NCBI RefSeq assembly: GCF_003058325.1
Contig: NZ_CP028844.1
Location: 456,001-520,000, forward strand
Length of the DNA stretch: 64,000 nt
From: Methylobacterium currus
Lineage (GTDB): Bacteria; Pseudomonadota; Alphaproteobacteria; Rhizobiales; Beijerinckiaceae
Direction: 5' to 3'
Positions 22,419 to 31,035 of this stretch are shown piece after piece. Below the pieces are notes generated by a model, which saw only the letters and a list, made by a program, of their open reading frames with translations, did no database searches and had not been told where the DNA came from. Numbering within the stretch: the first letter of the stretch is position 1; every line of letters starts with the position of its first letter. Made by a program: the position numbers and the translations under genes.

Positions 22419-23468
22419 TCAATAGACCAGCTCTTCCTCGGCGCTGTTCTTGGCGATCATGATCTCGCCCTTCTCGGCCAGCTCCTTGGCGAGGTCGGTC
22501 ATCTTCGACTGGGCCTCGTCGACCTCCTTGAGGCGGATCGGCCCGAGCGAGTCCATGTCGTTCTGCATGTTCTTGACCGAGCGGCTCGACATGTTGGCGA
22601 AGAAGAACGCCCGGACCGGATCCGACGCGCCCTTGAGCGCGCGGGCCAGCACGTCGCGGTCGACGCTGCGCATCAGGGTCTGGACGCTGCCGGCGTCGAG
22701 CTTCATCAGGTCGTCGAAGGTGAACATCAGCTGGCGGATCTTCTTGGCCGAACCGCGGTTCGCCTGGTCGAGGGCGGTCAGGAACCGGATCTCGGTCTGC
22801 CGGTCGAAGGCGTTGAACACGTCGGCGAGCAGCTCGTGGGCGTCGCGCCGCGTGGTCTGGGCGATGGTCGAGACGAACTCGACCCGCAGGATCTCCTCGA
22901 TGTGGCGCAGGGCCTCCTTCTGCACCGTCTCCATCCTGAGCATCCGGTTCAGGACGTCGATGGCGAAGTCCTCCGGCAGGATGGTCAGGACCTTCGCGGC
23001 GTAGTCCGAGCGCACCCGCGACAGGATCACCGCGACGGTCTGCGGGTACTCGTTGCGCAGGAACGAGGCCAGGATCTCGGGATCGATCTGGGTCAGGCTG
23101 GCCCAGACCCGGCGGGTCGAGGCGCCCTTCACCTCCGCCATGATCACCGCGACCTGCTCGGGCGGGAAGATCTTCAGGAGCAGCGATTCGGTGCGCTCGA
23201 AGCTCGAGGTGATGCCGCCGCTCGACGAGAGCCGCGACACGAAGTCGACGATCAGGTGCTCGACCGCCTCCGCCTCGAGCGAGCCGAGCTGGACCATGGC
23301 GTGCGAGACCTTCTTGACCTCGTCCTCCTCCAGCATCCGCCAGATCTGGGCGCCGTCCTCCTCGCCGAGGAGCAGCAGGAGGGCGGCGGCGCGCTGGGTC
23401 CCGGGCATCTCGGCGAAGCTCAGGCCCGCAGCCGAGGAGCGGGAGACCGGCATCGAGGTCACGGCCAT
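22419..23468 (-). CDS. fliG: Flagellar motor switch protein FliG
   Basis: 349-residue C-ring protein that links the MS ring (FliF) to FliM and contacts the stator. N-terminal domain: GTQRAAALLLLLGEEDGAQI. Middle domain contains the EHPQ-like region as the LRNEYPQTVAVILSRV block. The C-terminal torque helix carries the expected charged row (RDVLARALKGASDPVRAFFF, then MSSRSVKNMQNDMDSLGPIR). The start at 23468 (MAVTSMPVSRSS) has only a weak GAAAGAAG upstream. It lies 90 bp after fliF in the same operon. Confidence 0.96.
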   Translation of the reverse strand: MAVTSMPVSRSSAAGLSFAEMPGTQRAAALLLLLGEEDGAQIWRMLEEDEVKKVSHAMVQLGSLEAEAVEHLIVDFVSRLSSSGGITSSFERTESLLLKIFPPEQVAVIMAEVKGASTRRVWASLTQIDPEILASFLRNEYPQTVAVILSRVRSDYAAKVLTILPEDFAIDVLNRMLRMETVQKEALRHIEEILRVEFVSTIAQTTRRDAHELLADVFNAFDRQTEIRFLTALDQANRGSAKKIRQLMFTFDDLMKLDAGSVQTLMRSVDRDVLARALKGASDPVRAFFFANMSSRSVKNMQNDMDSLGPIRLKEVDEAQSKMTDLAKELAEKGEIMIAKNSAEEELVY

Positions 23469-23558
23469 GGCGTCAGCTTCTTTCAGGCGAAACGGGATCG
23501 TGGGCGAAACGGGATTTTCGGCGAAGCGGTCTTGGGAGGGTCGAGCGGACCGCGAGCC

Positions 23559-25211
23559 TCAGCGGTCGTTGATCCAGGTGCGCAGCACCTCGACCGTCTC
23601 GATCGGGTTCGACTTCACGATGTCGACGACGCGCTCGATGGTCTCGGCCTGGATCTTGCCGTTGATCTTGGCGAACTCGACGAGGCGCCGGGCCTCGTTG
23701 TCCGACGGCGCGAGCTCGGACGGGAGCGCGCTCGCCGTTCCGCCCTCCATCGCCATCACCAGCCCGGGTTCGGCGGAGAGGATCGAGACCGGGCCGAGCA
23801 CCGGGACCTCGGAGGCGACGATCTTCTGCACCAGCGGGCGCACCACCGTCATCAGGACCACGAGGCCGAGGAGGAAGAGCACCGACATCTCGGCCATCCG
23901 CAGCACGTCCTCCTTGGTCGGGTGCAGGAACGAGGCGAGAAGGCCCTGCTCCTGGATCTCCGGCACCGCGGGGGCGTCGGCGAAGCGCAGGTTCACCACC
24001 TCGACCTGGTCGCCCCGGGCCTTGTCGTAGCCGACGGCGGTGCGCACGAGCGCGGTGATGCGCTCCAGCTCCGGCGCCGGACGCGGCGCGTAGACCGGCT
24101 TGCCGTCCGGGCCCGCCGCGTAGGTGCCGTCGATCAGCACCGCCACCGACAGGCGCTTGACCCGGCCGCCCTCGCTCACCTCCGTGCGGGTGACCCGGGA
24201 GATCTCGTAGTTCGTGGTCTCCTCGTTCTTGTTCGAGGCCTCGCGCGGACCCTGGTTCTGCTGGCCCTGGTTGGCGCCCGGCAGCTCGTTGCCGACGGTG
24301 ACGCCGGTCTCGCTGTTCTGAGACTGCTGGTTCTCGTTGCGGGTCTGGGTCGAGCGCACCACCCGGCTCTCTGGATCGAAGGTCTCCGAACGGCTCTCGA
24401 TCCGGTTGGCGTCCAGTTCGGCCGAGACCTGGACCCGGGCCCGCCCCATTCCGACGATGCCGGCAACGATCTCCTCGACCTGCGCCCGCAGGCGCCGCTC
24501 GAGGCCGGTCTGGCGCTCGTCGAGGCCGATGCCTGCTTGAGCCTCCGCCCCGCGGGCCCCGTCGGCGAGCAGCCGCCCGCGCTCGTCGACGACCGAGATG
24601 CGCTCGGGCTTCAGGCCTTCGACCGCCGAAGCGACGAGGTGGCGCACTGCCCGGACCTGGCCCGGATCGAGGTCGCCGGCGAGGCGCACCACGATCGCGG
24701 CGCTCGGCGCCTCGCGGTCGCGGGAGAAGAGCCGCTTCTCGGGCAGGACGAGGTGGACGCGGGCTGCCTGGACCTGGCCGATCGCCCGGATCGAGCGGGC
24801 GAGCTCGCCTTCGAGCGCCCGTAGGTGATTGACGTTCTGGACGAAGCTCGTCGACGAGAAGGCATCGCCCTTGTCGAAGATCTCGTAGCCGACGCCGCCG
24901 GCGCTCGGCAGGCCCTTGGCGGCGAGATCCATGCGCAGGCGGGCGAGCTCGGCCCGGGGCGCCAGCACGGTCTGGCCGGCATCGCCCTTGGTCTCGTAGC
25001 GGATGCCCTTGGCTTCGAGGTCGCGCACGACCGCGCCGGCATCCTGCACCGACAGGTCGGTGTAGAGCACGGCCATCTCGGGTCGCGAGACCCGGAGGAT
25101 AACGAAGGCGAAGAAACCGATGAGCGCGAGGGTGATGGCACCCATCGCGGCGAGCCGCGCGGGCCCCAGCTTCGCCACCAGATCGAGGACCGGCTTCACG
25201 ACGTCATGCAC
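23559..25211 (-). CDS. fliF: Flagellar MS-ring protein FliF
   Basis: About 550 residues; forms the inner-membrane MS ring, the first structure in flagellar assembly. An N-terminal membrane helix follows LGPARLAAMGAITLALIGF; a periplasmic YscJ/FliF ring-building domain reads SRPEMAVLYTDLS and GVGYEIFDKGDAFSSTSFVQ; a second membrane segment near the end (MSVLFLLGLVVLMTVVRPLV) precedes the C-terminal FliG-binding tail (NPIETVEVLRTWINDR). The GTG at 25211 is preferred because it gives the usual short cytoplasmic leader; it lacks a clear Shine-Dalgarno site, and a GTG at 25199 is possible. First gene of fliF-fliG-fliH-fliN-flbD, with a CtrA-like box 51 bp upstream. Confidence 0.94.
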   Translation of the reverse strand: MHDVVKPVLDLVAKLGPARLAAMGAITLALIGFFAFVILRVSRPEMAVLYTDLSVQDAGAVVRDLEAKGIRYETKGDAGQTVLAPRAELARLRMDLAAKGLPSAGGVGYEIFDKGDAFSSTSFVQNVNHLRALEGELARSIRAIGQVQAARVHLVLPEKRLFSRDREAPSAAIVVRLAGDLDPGQVRAVRHLVASAVEGLKPERISVVDERGRLLADGARGAEAQAGIGLDERQTGLERRLRAQVEEIVAGIVGMGRARVQVSAELDANRIESRSETFDPESRVVRSTQTRNENQQSQNSETGVTVGNELPGANQGQQNQGPREASNKNEETTNYEISRVTRTEVSEGGRVKRLSVAVLIDGTYAAGPDGKPVYAPRPAPELERITALVRTAVGYDKARGDQVEVVNLRFADAPAVPEIQEQGLLASFLHPTKEDVLRMAEMSVLFLLGLVVLMTVVRPLVQKIVASEVPVLGPVSILSAEPGLVMAMEGGTASALPSELAPSDNEARRLVEFAKINGKIQAETIERVVDIVKSNPIETVEVLRTWINDR

Positions 25212-25261
25212 CCGCCAACCAGGGCCACGGCGGCCCCAGGGCAAAATTTGCCGAGTCGTGG

Positions 25262-25276
25262 TTATGACTTGGTTAA
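25262..25276 (-). promoter_or_regulatory. CtrA-like box upstream of the fliF operon
   Basis: Plus strand TTAT-GACTTGG-TTAA, i.e. minus strand TTAA-N7-ATAA, one mismatch from TTAA-N7-TTAA. It lies 51 bp before the fliF start. fliF is a class II, CtrA-activated gene in Caulobacter. Confidence 0.6.
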
Positions 25277-25452
25277 CAGGCCGCAACGAGACGCGCGCAG
25301 GCCCGGCACAATCGCGGCTTCAGGGCGAAGCCGGATGTCCCGGGCCGTGACGTCCCAGGGTCAGCAGGCGGATATCCGAGGTCGGGACCGGCACACGTCT
25401 TCCCCTCTCCCCGCAGGCGGAAAGAAAGGAAGTCCTGCGTCACGTCCCTGCT

Positions 25453-25465
25453 CGGACAGTCCTGC
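25453..25465. repeat. Dispersed repeat core, copy 3 (inverted)
   Basis: CGGACAGTCCTGC is the reverse complement of the first 13 bases of the core at 7551 and 15127. A CCCCTCTCCCCGCAGGCGG block precedes it at about 25403, again resembling the acdS copy. It lies between the fliF promoter and the sciP stop. Confidence 0.6.
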
Positions 25466-25496
25466 CAGGGCCCGGTTCAGGGCACCGACGATGACC

Positions 25497-25772
25497 TCAT
25501 TGCCTGTAGTGCTGGATCCGAGTCGTGCGCAGGCCGGCGAGGCCATGCTGCTCGATCGAGTACTGCCAGCTCAGGAATTCCTCGGTGGTCAGCGTGTAAC
25601 GCTGGCACGCTTCCTCGAGGCTCAGGAGGCCGCCGCGGACCGCGGCCACCACTTCGGCCTTGCGCCGGATCACCCATCGGCGGGTATCGGTCGGGGGGAG
25701 GTCCGCGATGGTCAGCGGACTTCCGTCTGGCCCGATGACGTACTTCACCCTCGGGCGATGCGGTTCGGTCAT
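25497..25772 (-). CDS. sciP: CtrA inhibitor SciP (DUF1153)
   Basis: 91-residue DUF1153 protein. In Caulobacter, SciP binds CtrA at its target promoters and blocks RNA polymerase recruitment during the G1 phase, timing flagellar and cell-cycle genes. The helix-turn-helix core is fully conserved: PRVKYVIGPDGSPLTIADLP, RRWVIRRKAEVVAAVRGGLL, then EACQRYTLTTEEFLSWQ and HGLAGLRTTRIQ. The ATG at 25772 begins the conserved MTEPHRPRVKYV sequence; a longer in-frame extension would overlap flgD. It stands alone between flgD and the fliF operon, with a CtrA-like box 53 bp upstream that suggests feedback control. Confidence 0.94.
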   Translation of the reverse strand: MTEPHRPRVKYVIGPDGSPLTIADLPPTDTRRWVIRRKAEVVAAVRGGLLSLEEACQRYTLTTEEFLSWQYSIEQHGLAGLRTTRIQHYRQ

Positions 25773-25824
25773 GATACGCTCTACACTCGACTGACCTGTC
25801 GAGACCGACGCTAGGCACCCGCGC

Positions 25825-25839
25825 TTAAGATTGGTTGAA
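25825..25839 (-). promoter_or_regulatory. CtrA-like box upstream of sciP
   Basis: Plus strand TTAA-GATTGGT-TGAA, one mismatch from TTAA-N7-TTAA, 53 bp before the sciP start. sciP is itself a CtrA-activated gene in Caulobacter. Confidence 0.6.
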
Positions 25840-25884
25840 TCATTTCCCTCGCATGTGATTCGTAATCCACAGCAATCCACCGAA

Positions 25885-26565
25885 TCAGTTGCCGCCGGTT
25901 CCACCGATCGCCTCGACGCTGCTCAGGGCCACGGTGCGGTCGCCGATGGTCAGGACCGGTTCGGCGCCGGTGACGTCGACGCTGGTGATCGCCCCGCTGA
26001 TCTTGGTGTCGACGCTGACATTCGATCCGGTGGCGTCGAGGGCCTGGACCTTCAGGGTGTATTTCCCGTCCGCGGCGAGCTGCCCGGTCGAGCTGCGCCC
26101 GTCCCAGGTGAAGCTCTGGCTGCCGGCGGGAAGCGCCTTGGTCTGGGTGGCGACGACGTTGCCCTTGGCGTCGGTGATGGTCATCACCGCCTTGGCGGCG
26201 GCCCGGGCGGGGGTGAGCGTCCAGGTCGCAGCGCCCTCGGCGAGCGTGGTCGTGGCGCCGTCCGCCGTCACCGTCTTGCCGATCAGGCCCGAGGCGTTCG
26301 CCGCCGCGGAGGCCTTGCTGGCGGTGATCAGGCTGCCGAGCTGGTCGTTGGTCTTGAGCTGCTGCTCGACCGAGGCGAACTGCACCAGCTGCTGGGTGAA
26401 CTGATTGGTGTCGAGGGGATCGAGCGGGTTCTGGTTCTGCAGCTGCGTCGTCAGCAGGGTCAGGAACTGGTTGAAGTTCCCGGCGATCGTGCTGGCGTCG
26501 CTTCCGGTCTTGGTGCCGGTGCTCGGGCTGGAGAGACTGGTCAGGCTGCTGATGCCGGCGGTCAT
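25885..26565 (-). CDS. flgD: Flagellar hook capping protein FlgD
   Basis: 226-residue hook cap that guides FlgE assembly outside the cell; it is exported through the flagellar type III apparatus without a Sec signal. The N-terminal signature is clear: FNQFLTLLTTQLQNQNPLDP, then TNQFTQQLVQFASVEQQLKT. It is followed by an Ala/Thr-rich beta domain (TWDGRSSTGQLAADGKYTLK is the FlgD Ig-like motif). The C-terminus ends in IGDRTVALSSVEAIGG. It lies 38 bp downstream of fliK, forming a fliK-flgD unit under a sigma-54-type promoter. Confidence 0.96.
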   Translation of the reverse strand: MTAGISSLTSLSSPSTGTKTGSDASTIAGNFNQFLTLLTTQLQNQNPLDPLDTNQFTQQLVQFASVEQQLKTNDQLGSLITASKASAAANASGLIGKTVTADGATTTLAEGAATWTLTPARAAAKAVMTITDAKGNVVATQTKALPAGSQSFTWDGRSSTGQLAADGKYTLKVQALDATGSNVSVDTKISGAITSVDVTGAEPVLTIGDRTVALSSVEAIGGTGGN

Positions 26566-26603
26566 CGGGGCCTCGCGGGTTCGGGGGTCATCGGGGATCG
26601 TCG

Positions 26604-27917
26604 CTAGATTCGAAGGTCGAGGCCGAGGCGCTGGCCGAGGCTGCGCAGCGGCGGCAGGGCTTGCGCCTCGGCCTCCGTCGCGCTGGACACGGCGCGGTCG
26701 GAGCCTTGCCGGTCGGAGCCTTGCCGGTCGGAGCCTTGCGGCCGGCCGGCCTGGTCGTGCTGCGGGTTCTGGCCGCTGCCGTCGCGCAGGGAGAAGGTGA
26801 GGCCGGCCTCGCCGGGATCGAGCCCGGCCTGGGAGAGCGCCTGCTGCAGGCTGCCGGCATCGCGCTGGAGCAGCGCCAGGGTCTCGGGCCGCTCCACCAC
26901 GAGATGCGCCTTCACGGCGCCGTGCTGCCGGTCGATGTCGAGGCGGACGTCGATGCGCCCGAGCTCGTAGGGGTCGAGGCGGATCTCGAAGCGGTTGCTG
27001 CCTGCGAGCGCCCGCATCCCGATCGTGATCGGCACGGCGCTCAGGGGGGCCTGGACCGAGACCGGAGGGCGGGCCTCGGCCGGCACGGACGTCGCGGCCT
27101 CGGCACTCTTCATCTGCGGCGCCGGCGCCGAGGGGTCGGGCGCCGGAAGGCCGTCGGGCGCCGGAACCGCGCTGCCTTCGGTCGCGTCCTTCGGATCGCC
27201 CGCCCGGGCCGAGGCCTCGGCGACGAGCGCGGCGATCCGCGGATCGGCGCGCGTCGGCGCCGGCTGGATTGCGGCGCCGCCCGCCTCCTGATCGACCGGC
27301 ACCGCGCCGGCCGCCGCGCCCGTGCCCGACGCCGGGGCCGTCGTGACCGGGGCCGCCGGGATCGTCGCGGCGCTGGCGTCCGGGGCGTCGGCGGGATCGC
27401 CCTCCATCTCGGGCTCGTCGTCGGGAGCGGTCTCGTCGGACGCGGCGGCGCGGGCCGCTTCGGCCTGCGCCGCCTCGGGCATCGCCGCGGGGAGCTTCGC
27501 ACCGGTCGCGGCACCCGGCTTCGCCGCGGTGGCGATCCTCACCCTTTCATCCGCCGCGTCCCTGGCGACCTTGTCCTTGGCAATCTTGTCCTTGTCGGCC
27601 CTGTCCTTGGCGACCGCGTCCTTGCGGCGCGCGGTGGTCTCGGCCGCGTCGTCGGCGCGGTCGCGGCGGGACCGGGCCTCGGAGGCGGCGTCGGCCCGCC
27701 TCGCCTCGGCCTGCTTCGTCTCGAGGCGCCTCGGATCGGCCAGCGTCGTCGGCGACCCGGGCCGTGCCGGGGCATCGGTCTCCCGGTCGGGCAGGCGGGC
27801 AGTCCGCGCGGCCTCGCGATAATCCGGGCGAAACCGCTCCTGCGCGACGGCCCTTGCCGGCCGGACCGGCTCGCGCCCCGCCATCCGTCCCCCGTCACCC
27901 GCTCCGCTGATCTGCAT
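26604..27917 (-). CDS. fliK: Flagellar hook-length control protein FliK
   Basis: 437-residue molecular ruler that ends hook growth and switches export specificity. The N-terminal 280 residues are low-complexity (Ala, Asp, Arg, Pro, long KDK/RADKDK runs), expected of the flexible ruler. The C-terminal Flg_hook domain is recognisable from about residue 295: [20 protein letters not shown] and [21 protein letters not shown], then [26 protein letters not shown] pentapeptide is repeated three times near residues 393-407. The ATG follows a perfect AGGAGG by 6 bp. First gene of fliK-flgD. Confidence 0.92.
   Translation of the reverse strand: MQISGAGDGGRMAGREPVRPARAVAQERFRPDYREAARTARLPDRETDAPARPGSPTTLADPRRLETKQAEARRADAASEARSRRDRADDAAETTARRKDAVAKDRADKDKIAKDKVARDAADERVRIATAAKPGAATGAKLPAAMPEAAQAEAARAAASDETAPDDEPEMEGDPADAPDASAATIPAAPVTTAPASGTGAAAGAVPVDQEAGGAAIQPAPTRADPRIAALVAEASARAGDPKDATEGSAVPAPDGLPAPDPSAPAPQMKSAEAATSVPAEARPPVSVQAPLSAVPITIGMRALAGSNRFEIRLDPYELGRIDVRLDIDRQHGAVKAHLVVERPETLALLQRDAGSLQQALSQAGLDPGEAGLTFSLRDGSGQNPQHDQAGRPQGSDRQGSDRQGSDRAVSSATEAEAQALPPLRSLGQRLGLDLRI
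26696..26740. repeat. Three 15-bp tandem repeats within fliK
   Basis: Units GGTCGGAGCCTTGCC at 26696-26710, 26711-26725 and 26726-26740 (last base differs). In frame on the minus strand they encode QGSDR three times in the linker after the FliK hook domain. Copy number could vary by slippage without breaking the frame. Confidence 0.9.
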
Positions 27918-27941
27918 CGGCGACCTCCTGGGTTCCGGCAG

Positions 27942-27957
27942 AGCAAGCCTCCTGCCA
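27942..27957 (-). promoter_or_regulatory. Sigma-54 (RpoN) type promoter of fliK-flgD
   Basis: The minus strand reads TGGCAGGAGGCTTGCT, matching the -24/-12 consensus TGGCACG-N4-TTGCA with correct spacing and all GG/GC invariants. Transcription would start near 27931, giving a leader of about 14 nt that includes the AGGAGG site at 27924-27929. FlbD, encoded in this window, is the expected activator. Confidence 0.7.
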
Positions 27958-28180
27958 GCCGGGCAGGCGACACAAATTGTTGATCTGGCGAGATGATTTT
28001 TACGAGCCGGCCGGCCGTCCGGGGCCGTCCGGTCGAAATCTGCCGGGAGCCCGGCAAGAACTTCCCTGCGGGCCGCGCGTCGCCCCGCCCTGGCAGAATG
28101 CCGGTCGGATCGCTATAGACTCCGCGAGCGGTGCCGGAGGTCGGCCTCCGGGAGCCGCGCATGTCACGCCTCGCACGGTC

Positions 28181-29329
28181 ATGAACTCGCTCGATCTGCA
28201 CAAGGCCCCGGAGGACACACGCGTCGTAGTGGCGATGTCCGGGGGCGTCGATTCCTCGGTCGTCGCCGCGCTCCTGAAGCGCGACGGCTACGACGTGGTC
28301 GGGATCACGCTGCAGCTCTACGATCACGGCGCAGCCACCCATCGCCGCGGCGCCTGCTGCGCCGGCCAGGACATCCACGATGCCCGCCGCGCCGCGGAGA
28401 CGATCGGCATCCCGCATTACGTGCTCGACTACGAGGACCGGTTCCGCGAGGCGGTGATCGACCGCTTCGCCGACAGCTACCTCCAGGGCGAGACGCCGAT
28501 CCCCTGCGTCGAGTGCAACCGCTCGATCAAGTTCCGCGACCTGCTCACGACCGCCCAGGATCTCGGCGCCGACGTGCTGGCGACCGGCCACTACGTCGCG
28601 AGCCGGGCGCTGCCGGGCGGCGGCCGGGCGCTCCACCGCGCCCTCGATCCCGCCCGGGACCAGAGCTACTTCCTGTACGCCACCACGCCTCGGCAGCTCG
28701 ACCTCCTGCGCTTTCCCCTGGGCGAGCGGCCGAAGGACGAGACCCGGGCGCTCGCCAAGGCGTTCGGCCTCTCGGTCGCCGACAAGCCCGACAGCCAGGA
28801 CATCTGCTTCGTGCCGCAGGGGCGCTACCAGGACGTGATCGCGCGGCTGCGTCCCGACGCGGTACGCCCGGGCGAGATCGTCCATCTCGACGGGCGGCGG
28901 CTCGGCCGCCACGACGGCATCATCGGCTTCACGGTCGGCCAGCGCCGCGGCCTCAACGTGGCGGCGGGCGAGCCGCTCTACGTCGTGCGCCTCGAGCCCG
29001 GCGAAGCCCGGGTGGTGGTCGGCCCGCGCGAGGCGCTCGCCACCTCGGTCATCCGCCTCGCCGATCCGAACTGGCTCGGCGACGCACCCCTTTCGGCGTC
29101 CCGCAACCTGCCCGTCGCCGTGCGGGTGCGCTCGACCCGCGAGCCCCGCCCCGCCCACCTCACCTGGAACCCGGACACGGATTCCGTCGAGATCACGCTG
29201 GCGACCCCCGAGGACGGGGTGTCGCCGGGCCAGGCCTGCGTCATCTACGCGGATGACGGGCCCCGCGCGCGGGTCCTCGGCGGCGGCACCATCCGGCGGG
29301 TCGAGACCGAGCGCCTGGCGGCAGCCTGA
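28181..29329 (+). CDS. mnmA: tRNA-specific 2-thiouridylase MnmA
   Basis: 382-residue enzyme that thiolates U34 in the wobble position of tRNA-Lys, -Glu and -Gln, using ATP and a sulfur relay. PP-loop SGGVDSS at residues 20-26; the catalytic cysteines are C112 in PCVECNR and C209 in SQDICFVP. The central [11 protein letters not shown] and the C-terminal [13 protein letters not shown] motif are as expected. The ATG at 28181 begins the conserved domain; the longer open frame upstream is Pro/Gly-rich and unlikely. It is divergent from fliK and followed by a hairpin at 29347. Confidence 0.96.
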   Translation: MNSLDLHKAPEDTRVVVAMSGGVDSSVVAALLKRDGYDVVGITLQLYDHGAATHRRGACCAGQDIHDARRAAETIGIPHYVLDYEDRFREAVIDRFADSYLQGETPIPCVECNRSIKFRDLLTTAQDLGADVLATGHYVASRALPGGGRALHRALDPARDQSYFLYATTPRQLDLLRFPLGERPKDETRALAKAFGLSVADKPDSQDICFVPQGRYQDVIARLRPDAVRPGEIVHLDGRRLGRHDGIIGFTVGQRRGLNVAAGEPLYVVRLEPGEARVVVGPREALATSVIRLADPNWLGDAPLSASRNLPVAVRVRSTREPRPAHLTWNPDTDSVEITLATPEDGVSPGQACVIYADDGPRARVLGGGTIRRVETERLAAA

Positions 29330-29346
29330 CCCGACCCCAGCCGATG

Positions 29347-29376
29347 CGATTTCCCGAAGATTTCCTCCGGAAATCG
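29347..29376 (+). terminator. Hairpin after mnmA
   Basis: CGATTTCC/GGAAATCG (29347-29354 with 29369-29376), 8 bp with a 14-nt loop, 18 bp after the mnmA stop. Modest stability; terminator call is tentative. Confidence 0.5.
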
Positions 29377-29435
29377 TATCACACCCTCGCGTGTTGCCAC
29401 CCCGCGCGACGACTGACCTCGGAGACGATACGGAC

Positions 29436-30089
29436 ATGCTGAGCGAGCCGCGAGAGGCGGGGCCCACCACCGCCTTGATGCGCAAGGCCTATGCGCGGTG
29501 GGCGCCGGTCTACGACGTGGTCTACGACAAGCTCACCGAGCCGGCGGCGCGGGACGCGGTCGAGGCGGCACTGGTCGGCGGAAAACGGATCCTGGAGGCC
29601 GGCGTCGGCACCGGCCTGTCCCTCGGCTACTACCCGAAGGACGCCGAGGTCTACGGCGTCGACCTGTCCGAGGACATGCTGAAGCGGGCCAACCGCAAGG
29701 TGGCCCGCAAGGGCCTGTCCCACGTCAAGGGCCTCCAGGTCATGGATGTCTGCCGCCTCGGCTATGCTGACGCGAGCTTCGACGCGGTGGTGGCGCAGTT
29801 CCTCATCACCCTGGTGCCCGACCCGGAAGGCGCCCTCGACGAGTTCCTGCGGGTCCTCAAGCCCGGCGGCATGATCGTGCTCGCCAACCATTTCGGCCAG
29901 GATGCCGGCACGGTCGCCCGGGTCGAGGAGATCGTGGCGCCGCTCTGCGAGAAGATCGGCTGGAGCTCGGCCTTCAAGGCCGCCCGGATCGAGGCCTGGG
30001 CGAAATGGCGGGGCGTGACCTTCATCGGCGTGCGGCCGACCTTCCCGGGCGGGTTCTTCAAGATCCTGCGCATGCAGAAGCCCGGGTGA
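29436..30089 (+). CDS. pmtA: Phosphatidylethanolamine N-methyltransferase PmtA-like
   Basis: 217-residue SAM-dependent methyltransferase. The call to PmtA, which makes phosphatidylcholine by three methylations of phosphatidylethanolamine at the inner membrane, rests on the Rhizobium-type sequence: AYARWAPVYDVVYDKLTEPA at the start, SAM motif I LEAGVGTGLSL at residues 53-63, motif II YGVDLSEDMLKRA, and a closing basic GGFFKILRMQKP. It lacks membrane helices, as expected for the soluble, membrane-associating PmtA type. Its stop overlaps the GTG of the next gene, which codes for a membrane protein. Ubiquinone-type methyltransferase is an alternative but less likely. Confidence 0.85.
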   Translation: MLSEPREAGPTTALMRKAYARWAPVYDVVYDKLTEPAARDAVEAALVGGKRILEAGVGTGLSLGYYPKDAEVYGVDLSEDMLKRANRKVARKGLSHVKGLQVMDVCRLGYADASFDAVVAQFLITLVPDPEGALDEFLRVLKPGGMIVLANHFGQDAGTVARVEEIVAPLCEKIGWSSAFKAARIEAWAKWRGVTFIGVRPTFPGGFFKILRMQKPG

Positions 30090-30922
30090 GCGCGCTGACC
30101 CGGCCTCACGAGCCCGCGCCGGACGAGACCACCCCCCCGCCGGAGACGGGCCCCGAGGCCGTGGCGATTCCGGCCTGGCGGAGCTGGCTGCGGGTGCTGC
30201 CGCTCGTCGCCCTGGTGGCCCTGTCCATCGGCCTCCTCGTCGGCGGCATCACCCGCTGGTTCAGCGTCGACCAGCTCCTCGCCTCGCGGGCCACGGCCAA
30301 GGCCTGGGTGGCGGAGGGGTTCTGGCGCGCCTATGCGTGCGCCTACCTCGCCTATGTCGGCACCGTGATCGTGTCGCTGCCGGTCTCGGTGGTGATGACG
30401 ACCCTGTGCGGCTTCCTGTTCGGGCCGGTCGCCGGCGCGCTGGTGTCGATCGGCGCCGCCACGACCGGCGCCGTCGCGGTGTTCTCGATCGGCCGCACGG
30501 CGGCGGGCGAGGTGCTGCTGCGGCGCGCCGGCTCGCGGCTTAACCGCCTCGCCGACGGGTTTCGCCGCGACGCCTTCTCCTACGTGATGGTGCTGCGGCT
30601 GCTGCCGGTCTTCCCGTTCTGGATGACCAACCTGGCGCCGGCGATCTTCGGCGTTCGGCTGCGCACCTTCGCGGTCGCCACGCTGATCGGCATCAGCCCC
30701 GGCGCGTTCATCTACGCCTCGGCGGGCGCCGGCGTGGAGACCATCGTGGCGGCCCATCAGGCGGCCAAGGAGGCATGCCTGGTCGCCGGCGGAATCGCCT
30801 GCGACGCCGCCTTGTCGCTGCGCAGCCTCGTCACGCCGCAACTCGTCGCCACCCTGCTCGGCCTCGGCGTCCTGGCCCTGCTGCCGGTCGCCTGGCGGCG
30901 CTGGCGCGGCCATCCCGGCTGA
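30086..30922 (+). CDS. TVP38/TMEM64 family membrane protein
   Basis: 278-residue inner-membrane protein of the TVP38/TMEM64 (SNARE-associated, DedA-related) family. Members are linked to lipid scrambling or undecaprenyl-phosphate transport, but the role of this protein is not known. It has a Pro/Glu-rich cytosolic leader of about 35 residues, then roughly five hydrophobic segments. The family core is visible: SLPVSVVMTTLCGFLFGPVA, followed by IGAATTGAVAVFSIGR, and FRRDAFSYVMVLRLLPVFPF with LAPAIFGV. The GTG at 30086 overlaps the pmtA stop (GTGA), so it is translationally coupled. That pairing fits a shared role in membrane phospholipids (inference). Confidence 0.85.
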   Translation: MSALTRPHEPAPDETTPPPETGPEAVAIPAWRSWLRVLPLVALVALSIGLLVGGITRWFSVDQLLASRATAKAWVAEGFWRAYACAYLAYVGTVIVSLPVSVVMTTLCGFLFGPVAGALVSIGAATTGAVAVFSIGRTAAGEVLLRRAGSRLNRLADGFRRDAFSYVMVLRLLPVFPFWMTNLAPAIFGVRLRTFAVATLIGISPGAFIYASAGAGVETIVAAHQAAKEACLVAGGIACDAALSLRSLVTPQLVATLLGLGVLALLPVAWRRWRGHPG

Positions 30923-30927
30923 TTCCC

Positions 30928-30958
30928 GGAATCGCACCGAAAAATCACGCGCGATTCC
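30928..30958 (+). terminator. Hairpin after the pmtA-TVP38 pair
   Basis: GGAATCGC/GCGATTCC (30928-30935 with 30951-30958), 8 bp with a 15-nt A-rich loop, 5 bp past the stop and followed by TTGG. Confidence 0.55.
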
Positions 30959-31035
30959 TTGGCTAACGACTGGATTTTCGGCAATCTGGGAATAGCTTCC
31001 GATCGCTCCGGCGCGCAGGTCAAGGGCGAGCGGAC

